A program made the position numbers and the translations under genes. A stretch of DNA of 25,942 nt from positions 1 through 25,942 of the forward strand of contig NWUY0300002177.1 of the NCBI GenBank assembly GCA_004151065.3, written 5' to 3'. This document shows, piece after piece, positions 10,101 to 20,498 of the stretch. The number at the start of each line of letters is the position of its first letter. The stretch's first letter is position 1. The notes beneath the pieces are model-generated. The model searched no databases, was not told where the DNA came from, and was given only the letters and a program-made list of their open reading frames with translations. This DNA is from Larix sibirica. Lineage: Eukaryota > Streptophyta > Pinopsida > Pinales > Pinaceae.

Positions 10101-11197
10101 ATTTTTTCAATGGATGACAAAGATTGGGGAGATGTTGTTGGGTCTTACATTATTAAAACATTACACCAATATCTACTCAAGGAACTTCCCTCCCCCCCCC
10201 ACAATCGAAATTATGGAAAATAAATTGGCATATGTATGGCCTTCCAAAGATTAATTTGGCATCTAGATGTGTCTTACATAAAGAAGAGGAAGATACATCT
10301 TTGGATTTGTTCCTATAATGCTCATTTTCCCAACAAGTTTGGAGAGATGCATTAGAATATCCAAGAGAAGATATAATCCTCCCGCAACATTGGAATGATT
10401 TCTTCTCAAATTAGAAGCACTATTAGCCAAGATCTTTATTCAAGAAACCATGTCTAATTTGTGTATGGATGCCCTCCCAAAATACCTTATCCATAAAATA
10501 TGGCTAGCTAGAAACAAATTCATTTTCACCCCTCACATCACTACTAGTAAATAGTAAGAAAAGTGAAATTCCTCATTCATGAAATGCTAAAATCAAGAGG
10601 CATCTTGGAGCTTGGAAAGGAAAATATCATAGTTCAAGGGCGAATTTGGGCTGAAGATCTCTTATTTGGTAATCCCCTTCAATCCAAACAATATTACAAA
10701 AAACCTTTTACGAGGAAACAATGGCACATGGATTTTAAGGGTTCATATTTTCATAGTGGGTTAAAAAATCACAAGTGCCACAAATTCTTCTTTGATGGAG
10801 CTTGCAAAGAAAATACAGGGGTGTAAGGTGCGGTGATGAGTTCTCTTAGGCCTCGAAGGAAAACTTGAAGTAAGCTATGCATGGGGACTTGGAATAACAA
10901 CAAATAACCAAGCTAAGATAAATGCCATGTTCCATGGAATCTCATTCATATCCCAACAAATTAAGTCTATCATGATATTTCCATATTCATACCTAATAAT
11001 TAATCAATCAAGGAAGGAACATCGTTGTCAAGAATTTTTCAAAAAATCCATGACCTACTTGCCTCCATGGACTATGTATACATTATGCATGTCAAAGAGA
11101 AAGCAATTCTCTAGTAGATAGAATGTATAATGAACAATTTACTTGGATAGGGGGGATCCTAATAAAAAAGGGGGACACCTCTAAATGTATTAGATAA
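7119..11197 (+). pseudogene. LINE B ORF2: endonuclease-RT-RNase H polyprotein, decayed
   Basis: ORF2 encodes the nicking endonuclease and reverse transcriptase that copy LINE RNA at the target. From ATG 7119, MNIVSWN opens the EEP endonuclease domain. A DFNATL block sits near 7535 and the end of the domain at 7790-7900, where the usual SDHWP has become SLTP. RT blocks follow. DKTLGLDGF is near 8440. GPISLCN is near 8620 in another frame. Motif A is KINLANCFD, with the first catalytic Asp replaced by Asn at 8830-8832. FVDDT at 9118-9132 is intact. A TWLxDP-like linker and a zf-RVT remnant (HKEEEDTSLDLFL, ~10275) precede RNase H. There FFFDGACK (~10785) is kept, the Glu is Lys (NNQAKINA, 10914-10916) and the GDS block is PYS. 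Many stops and several frameshifts make it inactive. Confidence 0.8.
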
Positions 11198-12366
11198 ATT
11201 AGCACATCTCATGGTATCATTTACTATCCACAATATTCCTAAGTAAATTTGCCGCCCCGCCCTCTTGTCATGCAAGGTAGCAAAGGAAAGGCACTACAAA
11301 AGTGTCAATGGTAAAGCAAGAAGATTACATGCCATATATGTTCTTGCAATAGCAGTGAGAGAGATATAACCCTCTCACGTGCCTATTGCTTTCTCACACA
11401 CTCGACATTAGATTAGAACTCAATTCAATATATGGTGGAGTTAATGGAGATGTGATATGAAGAGGGGATATTATCAGTGGATGAAGGTTCTAGCAGTCTG
11501 CATTCTATTAAATTTCTCAATGGAGTTTGGTTTCAGGGTCCCTTGGTGGCTTCTGGTCGGTGAGTTGTGTTTCTTGTGGGATTGGTTGTAGCGGTTTCTC
11601 AATCCATTAGTGGTCTCTGACTCACCTTTGATAGCAATAAGTGTACTCGATCCTCTAAGTCTGAATTCCTCTTCGCATAGATTTGCATGCTTTGATTTTT
11701 TGATAGGATATTGGGTGGAATTGCACTTGGTTTTAACGTCACATTGGGAAAAAGGACTTGTCTTCAATTTGGGAATGGTTTTTAGTCATTCCTCAAGAAG
11801 ATTCTGGGTACACTTCATGAATCTTGCTTTAATGTTTTTGGTCATAAAGGAGACCCTGAAGCTTGTGCCAACAAGCATTCTATCTATTAGTATGGAAAAC
11901 TTTTTTGACTCATGATGGCATAATAGTGAGGGGAATGTTGAGATAAAGATATTATGAGACAAATTCCAGGGCAGTTAGAAGGAATGAGGAAGGCTATTGA
12001 ATACCTCATTATTCACATGGAAAAGCAAGAGGGAAACAAGAGAAATTGGAAGCCAAGTGTAGGGAACAAAGTTTGGAATACGATAAGTTGGCTAATGACT
12101 AAAAATGGCATTACAACATCATCTTACGATTTGCTCACAATGCCCAATTAATGGTTATATTTTTAAATGTCTCAATAGATTCAGTGAATTATTAGGTTAT
12201 CAAAGAAAACATTGTGCTACATACTACAACGAAACTATTAGGATAGTCACATGTTCATGGAGAACAAGGCCTTGAAAGTGATGATGTGTCAATTAAGGAA
12301 TCCCACAATGGGTATAAACTTGCTTATGAATAATTTCTCTTTTTATATGTATTTGTATTTTTCTTT
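11198..12366 (+). other. LINE B sequence after RNase H, weakly coding-like
   Basis: No known domain is recognisable in these 1.17 kb. Two pieces look protein-coding. One is a long frame at 11610-11915. The other is a charged helical stretch at 11954-12065 (QLEGMRKAIEYLIIHMEKQE) which continues after a frame change as EAKCREQSLEYDKLAND near 12050-12105 and resembles a coiled coil. If the distal 3' end at 23575 is right, this is internal to LINE B and would be a C-terminal extension plus 3' UTR. That is inference. Confidence 0.4.
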
Positions 12367-12848
12367 TGTTAGGGTCCTACCTTAACCCCCTTACTTTAGG
12401 AGTTAGTCAAGTAATGTATGTGTCCATCTCTTTTGAAAAAGGTCAAGTATTTAGTAGTGAACAATTAATATAAAATGGTCTCTCTATTAATTAAGCCCCA
12501 CTATTAATTAAGTCCCACTAGGAAGTTGATGCTCAATTAATTATTTGACCATGTCAAGTAGTTAGGGTTTTGGATATTGAAAGCATATTTAAAGAGTTAG
12601 AAAGCTATAGATTGTTTTGCAGCAATTATTGTATTGGATATCTACTCAAGTGAAAGGTCAGCCAAACTTAAGAGGTGTGAGAACATTGCTTCTAGATTTG
12701 ATTATCATAATACACAAGCTATTTCTGTGATATTTAGCTTGTTTATTTGCTTTGATCAAATATTCTGCACTATAATCTTGTGCTTTCGGCATTGTTTATC
12801 TCTATATATCTTGTTTTTGCTCTAATTCGCAAGGTTAAGTACACCACA
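12367..12848 (+). repeat. 5' LTR of the outer gypsy element
   Basis: This 482-bp LTR aligns end to end with 22897-23357. Shared blocks include GGAGTTAGTCAAGTAAT, CTCTCTATTAATTAA, ACCATGTCAAGTAGTTA, TTCTGCACTATAATC and GGTTAAGTACACCACA. By eye the pair shows many substitutions and several indels, indicating an old insertion. A tRNA-complementary site follows at once. Confidence 0.88.
12586..12594 (+). promoter_or_regulatory. TATA-like box in the outer 5' LTR
   Basis: TATTTAAAG lies about 220 bp into the LTR and is preserved at 23094-23102 in the 3' LTR. Position and conservation fit the LTR promoter. The transcription start is not determinable from sequence alone. Confidence 0.4.
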
Positions 12849-12850
12849 AG

Positions 12851-12862
12851 TGGTATCAAATC
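12851..12862 (+). other. Primer-binding site of the outer gypsy element
   Basis: TGGTATCAAATC starts two bases after the LTR end and resembles TGGTATCAGAGC, the complement of the plant initiator-Met tRNA 3' end, with mismatches. This tRNA would prime minus-strand DNA synthesis. Confidence 0.75.
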
Positions 12863-12878
12863 ACCTTTTTGAGCCATC

Positions 12879-13070
12879 ATGCCTCCAAATTTTCGTCGAA
12901 TTTAATTTAGGCTAGAGACGTGTTCTGACATCTTCAAATAATGTAGAGATTTGTGGTTCAATGGGTAAAATTGCAATTGGGGAAGCAAACAACGCAGAGA
13001 ATACAATTAGTACTTAGTCACATTTATTGGACACCATTGTAACCTTCATTGAGGACCCTTCGAGTAGCAT
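12879..13070 (+). pseudogene. Remnant of gag, outer gypsy element
   Basis: An ATG 28 bp after the PBS begins MPPNFRRI, then a TAA interrupts. The frame continues in pieces to the insertion point of the inner element. Position suggests the gag start, but nothing beyond that identifies it, and the bulk of gag is gone. Confidence 0.35.
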
Positions 13071-13075
13071 TGCAT
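13071..13075. repeat. Target-site duplication, left copy, inner LTR element
   Basis: TGCAT is directly followed by the 5' LTR. An identical TGCAT follows the 3' LTR at 20199-20203. A 5-bp duplication is the signature of an LTR-element integrase. Confidence 0.88.
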
Positions 13076-13262
13076 TATAATGTCCCCATTTTCGGGTTCT
13101 CTTGCATTGCAGTTGGATCTTACCTTCTCAGTGGGTGATTGTCTTGTCCAAGGGGTTATTTGATGTTACGAGTGAGTTCAGATGGTCTAGCAGACTCATA
13201 TAACTCTTTCAAATGTTATTTCTAGCTCTGGTGTGTTCTTCGATATTCTTAGAGAGAGCGTC

Positions 13263-13270
13263 TATTTATG
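13263..13270 (+). promoter_or_regulatory. TATA-like box in the inner 5' LTR
   Basis: TATTTATG here corresponds to TATTTATAG at 18526-18534 in the 3' LTR, about 188 bp from the LTR start. It is a plausible promoter element, and the 5' copy is slightly degraded. Confidence 0.38.
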
Positions 13271-13650
13271 GTAATTCACTTGGTCTGGTCCAAATATGAT
13301 CATTCATCATTGGTATCACCACTACGCAATCAATTTTCGATTCCAATGCATTTCGACTGTTTCCGCAACTTGGGCATAATATTGAGCTATATTTAATTAA
13401 TTTCACTAAAGGTGTTATTTTAATTAAATTATTTAAAGGGGCACCTTAGTGTTATAGCTCATTGGAATTGGGATGAAACACTTTAAATGTTTGGATGATG
13501 GATGATGAACAGGAAATGTTTTAAAACCAAATAAATCACTTTTTGGAGTTAAAAAGAGTTATAAAGTGACTTTGGAAAAATATTAAAGAAATATGTTATA
13601 AAGTCACTTAAATGATTTAATTGAGTGGGAAAGGGTAAAAGAAGGTTATA

Positions 13651-13666
13651 AGAGAGAGAGAGAGAG
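13651..13666. repeat. (AG)8 microsatellite in the inner 5' LTR
   Basis: Sixteen bases of AG repeat. The matching site in the 3' LTR (18921-18942) has eleven units, so the tract has changed length since insertion. Confidence 0.9.
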
Positions 13667-14608
13667 TTCATTCTCTCATCATTTATGATCATTTTACAAA
13701 ATTGTTTTCGAGAGCTCTTGTGGCTTTGGGTTTGGACTAAAAACCTTGTTGCATATTAGTTTTGGTGGTGAGACACATCCACCCTAGCTAATCCGAATGA
13801 AGAATCACCCATATTTTTCATTAGATTTCATTGAAGAAGACAAGTTTCTAGTGGCAAACAATCATAGATTTAAAGAGTTTGCAGCGATTTTATGCATATT
13901 TTGGAGGTTGTGGGTATCATTTGTAAATTGTGGAAGCTAAGCAATGGCCATCATTTCTAACTTGTGGAGGAAGTGAAGGAGGTCGTACTCATCATGATAG
14001 CAGTTGTTATAACCATTCTTAGGCCATACACATTAACCATCAATCATTCTTCTCTATTATTGGTTGTTCTGCATTTATTGAGGTTGTACCATCTATATGT
14101 TCAGCAGTAGGCAGGTCGTACACTCTATTTGGAAGATATTCTCTTACTGGGCATTCTTTATACTTGTAGTTATGTGGGTATTTACTATTGGAAATGGGTC
14201 ATACAAATTCTAGGCAGCATTAATACCCTTGGTTGGTCGTACTATTCATTGGTTGATAGTCATCTCTACATTACGTTGGGTTTGCTATTGGAAAGAGCCA
14301 TACATCCTCTTGGAAACATTTTCTCTCATTGTTTGGTTGTACTCTCTCATTAACAGATCATATTTTTTTATTGGCTATCATCTCCATTTGCACAGGCCGT
14401 ACACTACTATGGAGGACAATAATTGTTGTATAAGTCATTTTGGCATTGCAAGGGGGTCATATATATATCCTATCGTGTGTCTAGTCAAGCTATTATCTCA
14501 GGTCAACAAATGAATTCTTTGTGTTACTGTTGTTCATGAGTTTTTTTTGGTCACGCTTACAATTGTAATCTTGTTTTATGATAAATGTATTAAGAAACCA
14601 CATGGTAA

Positions 14609-14912
14609 CAAATTGTTTGATAAAACCTCTATACCAAGGAAACACTTAAACACACTACCAATCCAGACAAAATCATATCATCAGTTAAGGGGCACAAGCA
14701 GTGGACTGTAGTGAACTGATTGATGAAAGTTCTGAAGCAAAAATTACCCACATAACAACAGTAACCTCAGTCAAAAATCAACAGTCAGTAAGGGACACTA
14801 CTACAATGGTATCAGAGCATTGTTGCCAAACTGTTTGACAAAAGTATTAACCCAAAAATTTAACAGCAGTCAACACCATAAAATTATATCAGCACTAAGA
14901 GGGGATCTTACA
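14609..14912 (+). repeat. Three degenerate tandem units at the 3' end of the inner LTR
   Basis: Units begin near 14609, 14712 and 14826 with (C)AAA/TGAACTG-TTGA-AAA sequence, and each runs to an A/G-rich AAGGGG-like stretch followed by CA-x-TGG. Unit 2 is followed by TGGTATCAGAGCA (14807-14819). Unit 3 ends exactly at the LTR boundary and is followed by the functional-position PBS. The 3' LTR has the same three units, near 19895, 19999 and 20112. Confidence 0.55.
14807..14819 (+). other. Second PBS-like site embedded within the inner LTR
   Basis: TGGTATCAGAGCA matches the initiator-Met PBS consensus better than the site at the actual LTR/interior junction, yet it lies about 105 bp inside the LTR. 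The 3' LTR copy (near 20094) reads TGGTATCATAGCA. Confidence 0.6.
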
Positions 14913-14913
14913 G

Positions 14914-14930
14914 TGGTATCAAAGATTGGA
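14914..14930 (+). other. Primer-binding site of the inner element
   Basis: TGGTATCAAAGATTGGA begins one base after the LTR end. The first eight bases match the initiator-Met tRNA complement, and the following ones diverge. Confidence 0.75.
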
Positions 14931-14959
14931 TCCTCCTAGCCCGAGGGTGGAAGCTGAAG

Positions 14960-16935
14960 ATGGATCGAAAGTTTAAAGAAAATATGGAAAAGCTGATGCA
15001 AAAACGTATGCAAACTAGTTTGTAATATCAGCAGAACTTTATCAAGTTGATGCATCATCCTTACATAAGACGCTATGTGGAAGCAGATAGAATGAAAAGA
15101 GAAGAGCCAACAGTAGCAATGGATTGAGATCAGCAAAGCCATAATGACTTAAGGAGACAAAATCTTTGTTTTTCTTACAAAAGGCCCTGGGAGCCTAATC
15201 ACTAATGCCTTGGTGAAAAAAAGTTAGTGCTAAAGGAAAGACACAAAGTTACAGAAGGAGGGATGGGAAAAGAGAAACAAACAGATTGTCCAACTACTTG
15301 TCCATACATCACAACTGAAGAGTGTGCTAATGATCCTACTAAACATTCCAGTATAATTATGCCTTCATTTCAAAAAAATTGCAAGGAAATATAGGTAGAG
15401 GAAATTGTTTCTAATGGTTTTGATGCTTCTAAAAATGGGGACGAATTTGATTCTTCATGTGCTTCTTCTATTACAGCTGAGTACACTAATTTTTGTGAGA
15501 CAGTAAAATTTAAATTCATTTCCTTAAAAAGAGAAGAGGGGAGAGACAAAGAAGAAGATAAAACTAACACAGTTTTACTCCAGCAGGATGGAACAGTGGC
15601 TTGTGATGAAAGAGAGTTAGTTATTACTATTGGTAAAGGCTACACAAGTCTCTATGTTGGTGATGTGGATATTGTTATTGATAAGCCTTGTGAGTAGGAG
15701 ATAGTTTCCTTTGATGATATTGGAATTAATCATAAGGTTGTCCCACCATTCTTACTTGGGAGATGCAAGGCATCCACTAGTGAAACAATTGATTTTGATG
15801 ATGATATGGTTCCTACAAATGGAAGCCAATTGTGTGGCAGCCCAAGTCACTTTGATGAACTTGATCAAAGACCACTAGCATTGCAATATTTGAAGGACCG
15901 GTCTATGGTTACAAAAGAGAAATTTGTAAGTTGTGCAAGTGTTAACAAGAGAATATAACACTCATAAATATGTTGAAGATCTCATTTGGAAACACCAAAT
16001 TGAGGAGGCAAAAAGGAGTTGCAAGTGGATTCAATTTTACACAATTGCACACGATCAAAGAAACATTAGAAGTGATGAAATCAGATTACTTATAATTGCT
16101 CATGGATAAGGATATTGCTATCAAGTATGCTAAAGACAAGGAAAAAGAGGCTGGTGAGCTTTGCTTACAATCAAGTATGGCTCACTCTTCACTATACAAA
16201 TCAGAAAATCATATCCCTATTGTAGCGACACCCAAGGAACAAGAAAGAAATGCAAGAATTATGGAGACTAAGCAAATAATTGAAGGGATTGATGAACTCC
16301 ATAGGAGTGAAAAATTGCATAATGTTTCCAGCATTCCTCATACTAGGGAGATTCGGTATGCTGATAGAGGTTGGAAACCACATCAAGAGTATGAACTCTT
16401 GAATCTTGAGGATAATTTTTGGCATGAAGATGCAGAGTGCAGCCATGAATTAGATGATATAGCGGGTAATGAAGGCAGTTTTCAGCGTGATACACTTCAT
16501 GGATCAGCAGATACACTTCATGGATCAGCAACTAATGATGAGCGTCTAAGATTGGAGGAAAGTATGCATGAGACCTATAAAGACACCAATGAAAGGGATG
16601 AAGAAAATGTCGATTTTAGGAGTTTTAACAGCAGTCTATTGTCGTTGCATGAGTTTGATAATCATAAGGTGATAGATAAGTTCCATGCATATGACTTTGT
16701 TAAGAGGATTTCTTATGTTTACACACAAGATTTCATAGATAGGCATGGGTTAGTGTTGATGGATCCAAAGTACACAACATGTTTGACATTCCATAATGGG
16801 TTTGCTAATCCTTGCTTTATGAATACGCCACTATTTTTCATCGCCTTAGGAGGCAATTCCTTGAGAGGTTTACCAAATGAAACATCGAGGATTCCTAATT
16901 TTGGACATGTTGTTCATTATTCATGGAGACAATGA
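14960..16935 (+). pseudogene. Long unrecognised reading frame of the inner element
   Basis: From ATG 14960 one frame runs to about 15958 with only point stops (near 15023, 15125, 15200, 15389 and 15695). After a frameshift close to 15956 it continues to 16935, with one more stop near 16090 and then 279 open codons. The N-terminus is charged and helical (FKENMEKLMQKRMQ). The middle is acidic and Ser-rich (GFDASKNGDEFDSSCASS; FDDDMVPTNGS). The C-terminal part has DKDIAIKYAKDKEKEAGEL, a 7-residue duplication DTLHGSA, and a hydrophobic end with DFVKRISYVYTQDFIDRHG. I see no CCHC knuckle, protease DTG, RT or integrase motif. Its place after the PBS suggests a gag-like role, but that is only positional. 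The start was chosen as the first ATG in the frame after the PBS. Confidence 0.6.
16489..16530 (+). repeat. 21-bp perfect tandem duplication
   Basis: GATACACTTCATGGATCAGC plus one A occurs twice in a row. It adds a second DTLHGSA to the encoded protein and preserves the frame. Perfect identity implies a recent event relative to the decay around it. Confidence 0.95.
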
Positions 16936-18338
16936 TCAAGAATATCATATTCCTAGTTTGTTGAGATGGCATAGTTTTATCAATTTGCACAAAGTAGGAG
17001 AATTTTTAGATGTGGTGCAAATTTTTTTGTCTTAGTCCTTGATGAATAGCGGTTGTTCTATGAAGTTGAACACATAATTATCAGAGCTTGCATTGAAGAC
17101 TGCAGTTGATTGCATAGGTTTGTGTGCACTAGATTGTCCCTATAACACTTGGAGCTTGAGGATTGATAAAGGATCACCAATATATGAAAGTGGAAGCACT
17201 CTCGAGGAGGTTATAAATCAAATTTTCAAACTTAACACTGCTGTCATATTTTGTGCTAGCAGCCATGAGGACGTATGTGTGAGTATGACTGGTGATAATC
17301 ACGAGATTTGGGATTCAAGTACAGTATTCAATGGTGGGATGTCAACTTGAAATTGGAGTGGTGGACAAAACTTCAATATGGTATAACTGTCCACTCAACA
17401 ATCAACCTACATAGGACCTTGAACGTTAGCATACACTTGGTTTGGCCAATACCTCCAGCTCTACAGTGGAGTAATTCTCGGTCAGTGTGGATTGGTAGTG
17501 GTAATTTGGTTAGAGGAGTATTTATGGTCATTTCCCCACTCACATCCCCTATGTCTTCAAGGGGGATTTTGTATGACAATCATTGTCCTTGCATTTTCAC
17601 GTTGATTATGGAAACATCAGTTTATGGGAAGATGGACTTTGAGTACTTACAAGTTTATTGGAAGAAGGGTGTGGGAGGGTTTGCAAAGTTTATGCAATTA
17701 TTTCTAGCTCCCTCTGGGGTGAATGATGGTTATTGCAATCAGTCTAATATGATGATATATATATCTTTAGACGTTATTGTGATGATTGTAGTAGATTGCA
17801 TGAGTTGGTGTGCTCATAATTGGATTTTTGACACCTGGAGATTACATATCAGTGAGGGGTTATCATTCAATGATCAGGAATGTATTGTGATGATGTATGA
17901 TTCCAGGGACGACATTTATGTTATCTTCCTTATCAACTTCTAGTTAGAGATCGATTGGAATCACTTCTATGACTCTGTGAGGAGATATGCTAAGAGTTAT
18001 TTTGGGAGGATGAGCAGATTATATTTCTTGTTTCCCGGGATCATGTTAGGAAGTGAGATTGCAAACGTGGGCCTCACTGTTGCACCTCAGTAAGAGACTT
18101 TTCATGATATAGATTTCAGCATTTACAGATATTTCAGTTTGGATTTTCATGATGATTACTTTTGGGGGTTACCAAAGGGGAGAGCGCAGACTCAGTATTA
18201 TGAATTAATAGTTTTTATCAGAGTAGCACAACAACAACATGGTGGATATTTCCACAAGTTGATTTGGGACCCTTGGATCCACTGGGGTTTAGTTGACTAT
18301 CATTGCTTGAGGGCAAGCAATCTTGGGGAAGGGAGGAT
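16936..18338 (+). pseudogene. Second coding-like block of the inner element, unrecognised
   Basis: Three open pieces in changing frames (17093-17347, 17308-17940, 18139 to the PPT) are separated by stops and shifts and probably descend from one or two genes. A 23-residue motif occurs twice with no gaps. The copies are VDCIGLCALDCPYNTWSLRI at 17105 and VDCMSWCAHNWIFDTWRLHI at 17791, sharing V-D-C, C-A, T-W, L, I and a final G. The intervening segment is Trp-rich. The last piece includes WDPWIHWGLVDYHCLRASN and stays open through the PPT into the 3' LTR. No family is recognised. An env-like or captured host sequence is possible but unsupported. Confidence 0.4.
18325..18337 (+). other. Polypurine tract of the inner element
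   Basis: GGGGAAGGGAGGA is followed by one T and then the 3' LTR start TGTAATG. It is a standard plus-strand primer position. Confidence 0.85.
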
Positions 18339-20198
18339 TGTAATGTCTCTATTTTCGGGTTTTCTTGCATTTCAATTGGCTCTAACCTTATCGGTGGGTG
18401 GGTGTCTTGTCCAAGGGGTTATTTGATGTTACCAGTGAGCTCAAATGGTCTAGAGGACGCATATGACACTTTCAGATGTTATTTCTGACTTTGATGTGTT
18501 CTCCAAGATTCTTGGAGGGAGCATCTATTTATAGTAAGTCACCTGGTCAGGTTTTAATATCATCATTCATCATTGGTATCACCCCCGCGTAATCAATTTT
18601 TTATTCTGATGCATTTCGACTGTTTCCGCAACTTGGGTGTAATATTGAGCTATATTTAATTAATTTCCCTAAGGTCGTTATTTTAATTAAATTATTTAAA
18701 GGGGCACCTTAGTGTTATAACTCGTTGAAATTGGGATGAAACACTTTAAATGGTGGGATGATGAAAATGACTTTCAGTGCCTGGGAATGCTTTAAAATCA
18801 AATAAATCATTTTTGGAGTTAAAAAGGGTTATAAAGGGACTTTGGGAAAATATTAAAGAAATATATTATAAAGTCACTTAAATGATTTAATTGAGTGGGA
18901 AAGGGTCAAAGAAGGTTTTGAGAGAGAGAGAGAGAGAGAGAGTTCATTCGTTCATCATTCATGATCATTTTACAAAAAAAATTGGAGAGCTCTTGTGGCT
19001 TTGGGTTTGGCCTAAAACATTTGTTGCATATTAGTTTCGGTGGTGAGACACATCCACCCTATATAATACGGAGGAGGAAACACCAATATTTCTCATTAGA
19101 TTTCATTGAAGAAGACAATTTTCTAGTGTCAAGCAAGTATCTCATAGATTTGAAGAGTTTGTAGTGATTTTATGCATATTTTGGAGGTCGTGGGCTTCAT
19201 TTGTAAATCGTGGAAGCTAAGCAAGACTGTGGCCATCATTTCTATCTTGTGGAGGAAGTCAAGGAGGTCATACTTATCATTGTAGCAGATGTTCTACCCA
19301 TTCTCAGGATGTACACATTAACCAACAATCATTCTTCTCTATTATTGGTTGTTCTACATTTATTGAGGCCATACCATCTATATGTTCAATAATAGACATG
19401 CTGTACACTCTATTTGGAAGATATTCTCTTGTTGGGCATTCACTATACTTATATTTATGTGGGTATTTACTATTGGAAATGGGTCTTATAAATTCTAGGC
19501 AGCATTAATACCCTTGGTTGGTTGTATTGTTCATTGGTTGATATTCATCTCTACATTGTGTCGAGTTTGCTATTGGAAAGAGCCATACATCCTCTTGGAA
19601 GCATTTTCTCTCATTGTCTAGTTGTACTCTCTCATTATCAGATCATACTGTTTTGATTGGTTTTCATCTCCATTTGCACAGGTCGTACACCACTGTAGAA
19701 TACAGTAATTGATGTAGAAGGCATTTTCTCATTGCAAGGGGGTCATATATATATCCTATTGTGTGGTTGTTCAAGCTATTATCTCAATTTCGCAAATGAA
19801 TTCCTTGTGTTACTGTTGTTCATGAGTTTTTTATGGTCATTATTACAACTGTAATCTTGTTTTATGATAAATGCATTAAGAAACCATGCCGTAGCAAACT
19901 GTTTTGCAAAACCTCTACACCAAGGAAACACTTAAACACACTACCAATCCACACAAAATCGTATTAGCAGTTAAGGGGCACAGACAGTGGACTATAGTGA
20001 ACTGTTTGATAAAAGTTCTGAAGCAAAAATAACCCACATAACAGCAATAAACTCAGTAAAAAATCAGCAATCAATAAAGGGGACTACTACAATGGTATCA
20101 TAGCATTGTTGCCAAACTATTTGACAAAAGTCTCAACCTAGAAATACTACGACATTCAACACCAAAAAATTATATTAGCACCAAGAGGGGATCTTACA
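18339..20198 (+). repeat. 3' LTR of the inner element
   Basis: This 1,860-bp partner of 13076-14912 begins with canonical TGTAATGTC and ends CTTACA. It carries TATTTATAG at 18526-18534 and an (AG)11 tract at 18921-18942. ORFs such as 18961-19164 fall within it and have no independent meaning. Confidence 0.92.
18921..18942. repeat. (AG)11 microsatellite in the inner 3' LTR
   Basis: Twenty-two bases of AG repeat at the site equivalent to the (AG)8 tract of the 5' LTR. Confidence 0.9.
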
Positions 20199-20203
20199 TG
20201 CAT
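20199..20203. repeat. Target-site duplication, right copy, inner LTR element
   Basis: TGCAT directly after the 3' LTR end, identical to 13071-13075. Confidence 0.88.
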
Positions 20204-20498
20204 TAGACAACACCTACATACATAATATCACTTCCACGTACCTTTGGGTATATAGAAAGTCCCATATGTAACTTGAAACTAGCTCTAGATAATCCAATCG
20301 ACCATCTTGTTATATTGGCACCAAGCATAGCACTCGAGAAGATTACTCTCACATACTTGGGTAGTTGAATAGTATGGTTAAGGTCACAATTGAGCCTCCT
20401 TAGTTGGATCCCTAAGAGATTGGGTCAAGTACTATTGTTGGACCTTGCACGTATATCAAAGAGCTCTAGCACCTGAAAATACCTTGTCCTCAAGACCC
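20204..20498 (+). other. Outer gypsy internal sequence, unassigned
   Basis: About 295 bp between the inner element and the first recognisable RT block. Pieces can be read as protein, but no gag knuckle, protease active site or early RT motif is visible. It probably joins remnants of gag and pol after deletion. Confidence 0.4.

Larger units (their letters stand above)
13076..14912 (+). repeat. 5' LTR of the inner element
   Basis: This 1,837-bp LTR begins TATAATGTCCCC (the 3' copy has canonical TGTAATGTC) and ends GGGATCTTACA. It aligns along its full length with 18339-20198, and in the stretches I compared roughly nine bases in ten or more agree. It contains an (AG)n run and a three-copy degenerate repeat near its end. 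Apparent ORFs inside it (for example 14129-14353) are LTR sequence and not genes. Confidence 0.92.
13076..20198 (+). mobile_element. Inner LTR retrotransposon, apparently non-autonomous, unrecognised internal gene
   Basis: The element is 7.1 kb and bounded by ~1.84-kb and ~1.86-kb LTRs. It has a PBS at 14914, a PPT at 18325-18337 and perfect TGCAT target duplications. Its ~3.4-kb interior (14913-18338) shows no RT, RNase H, protease or integrase motif in any frame I read. It holds instead one long decayed reading frame and a second coding-like block that match nothing I know. Replication would then depend on proteins from another element, as in LARD-type elements. It lies in the gag region of the outer gypsy element, in the same orientation. 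An autonomous ancestor with deleted pol cannot be excluded. Confidence 0.88.

Noticed and set aside
12362-12366. Target duplication for the outer gypsy element
   Set aside because: TCTTT before the 5' LTR and ACTTC after the 3' LTR do not match, and shifting the ends by one or two bases does not help.
12634-12825. Two similar 60-70 residue peptides (also 23125-23334) that look like a conserved small protein
   Set aside because: They lie at equivalent positions in the two LTRs of the outer element, so their likeness comes from LTR homology. They have no domain and differ at many residues.
14129-14513. Overlapping ORFs with hydrophobic peptides
   Set aside because: They are within the inner 5' LTR. 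The corresponding 3' LTR sequence does not keep them open.
16201-16531. Minus-strand ORFs opposite the inner element gene
   Set aside because: They mirror the open plus-strand frame and have no features of their own.
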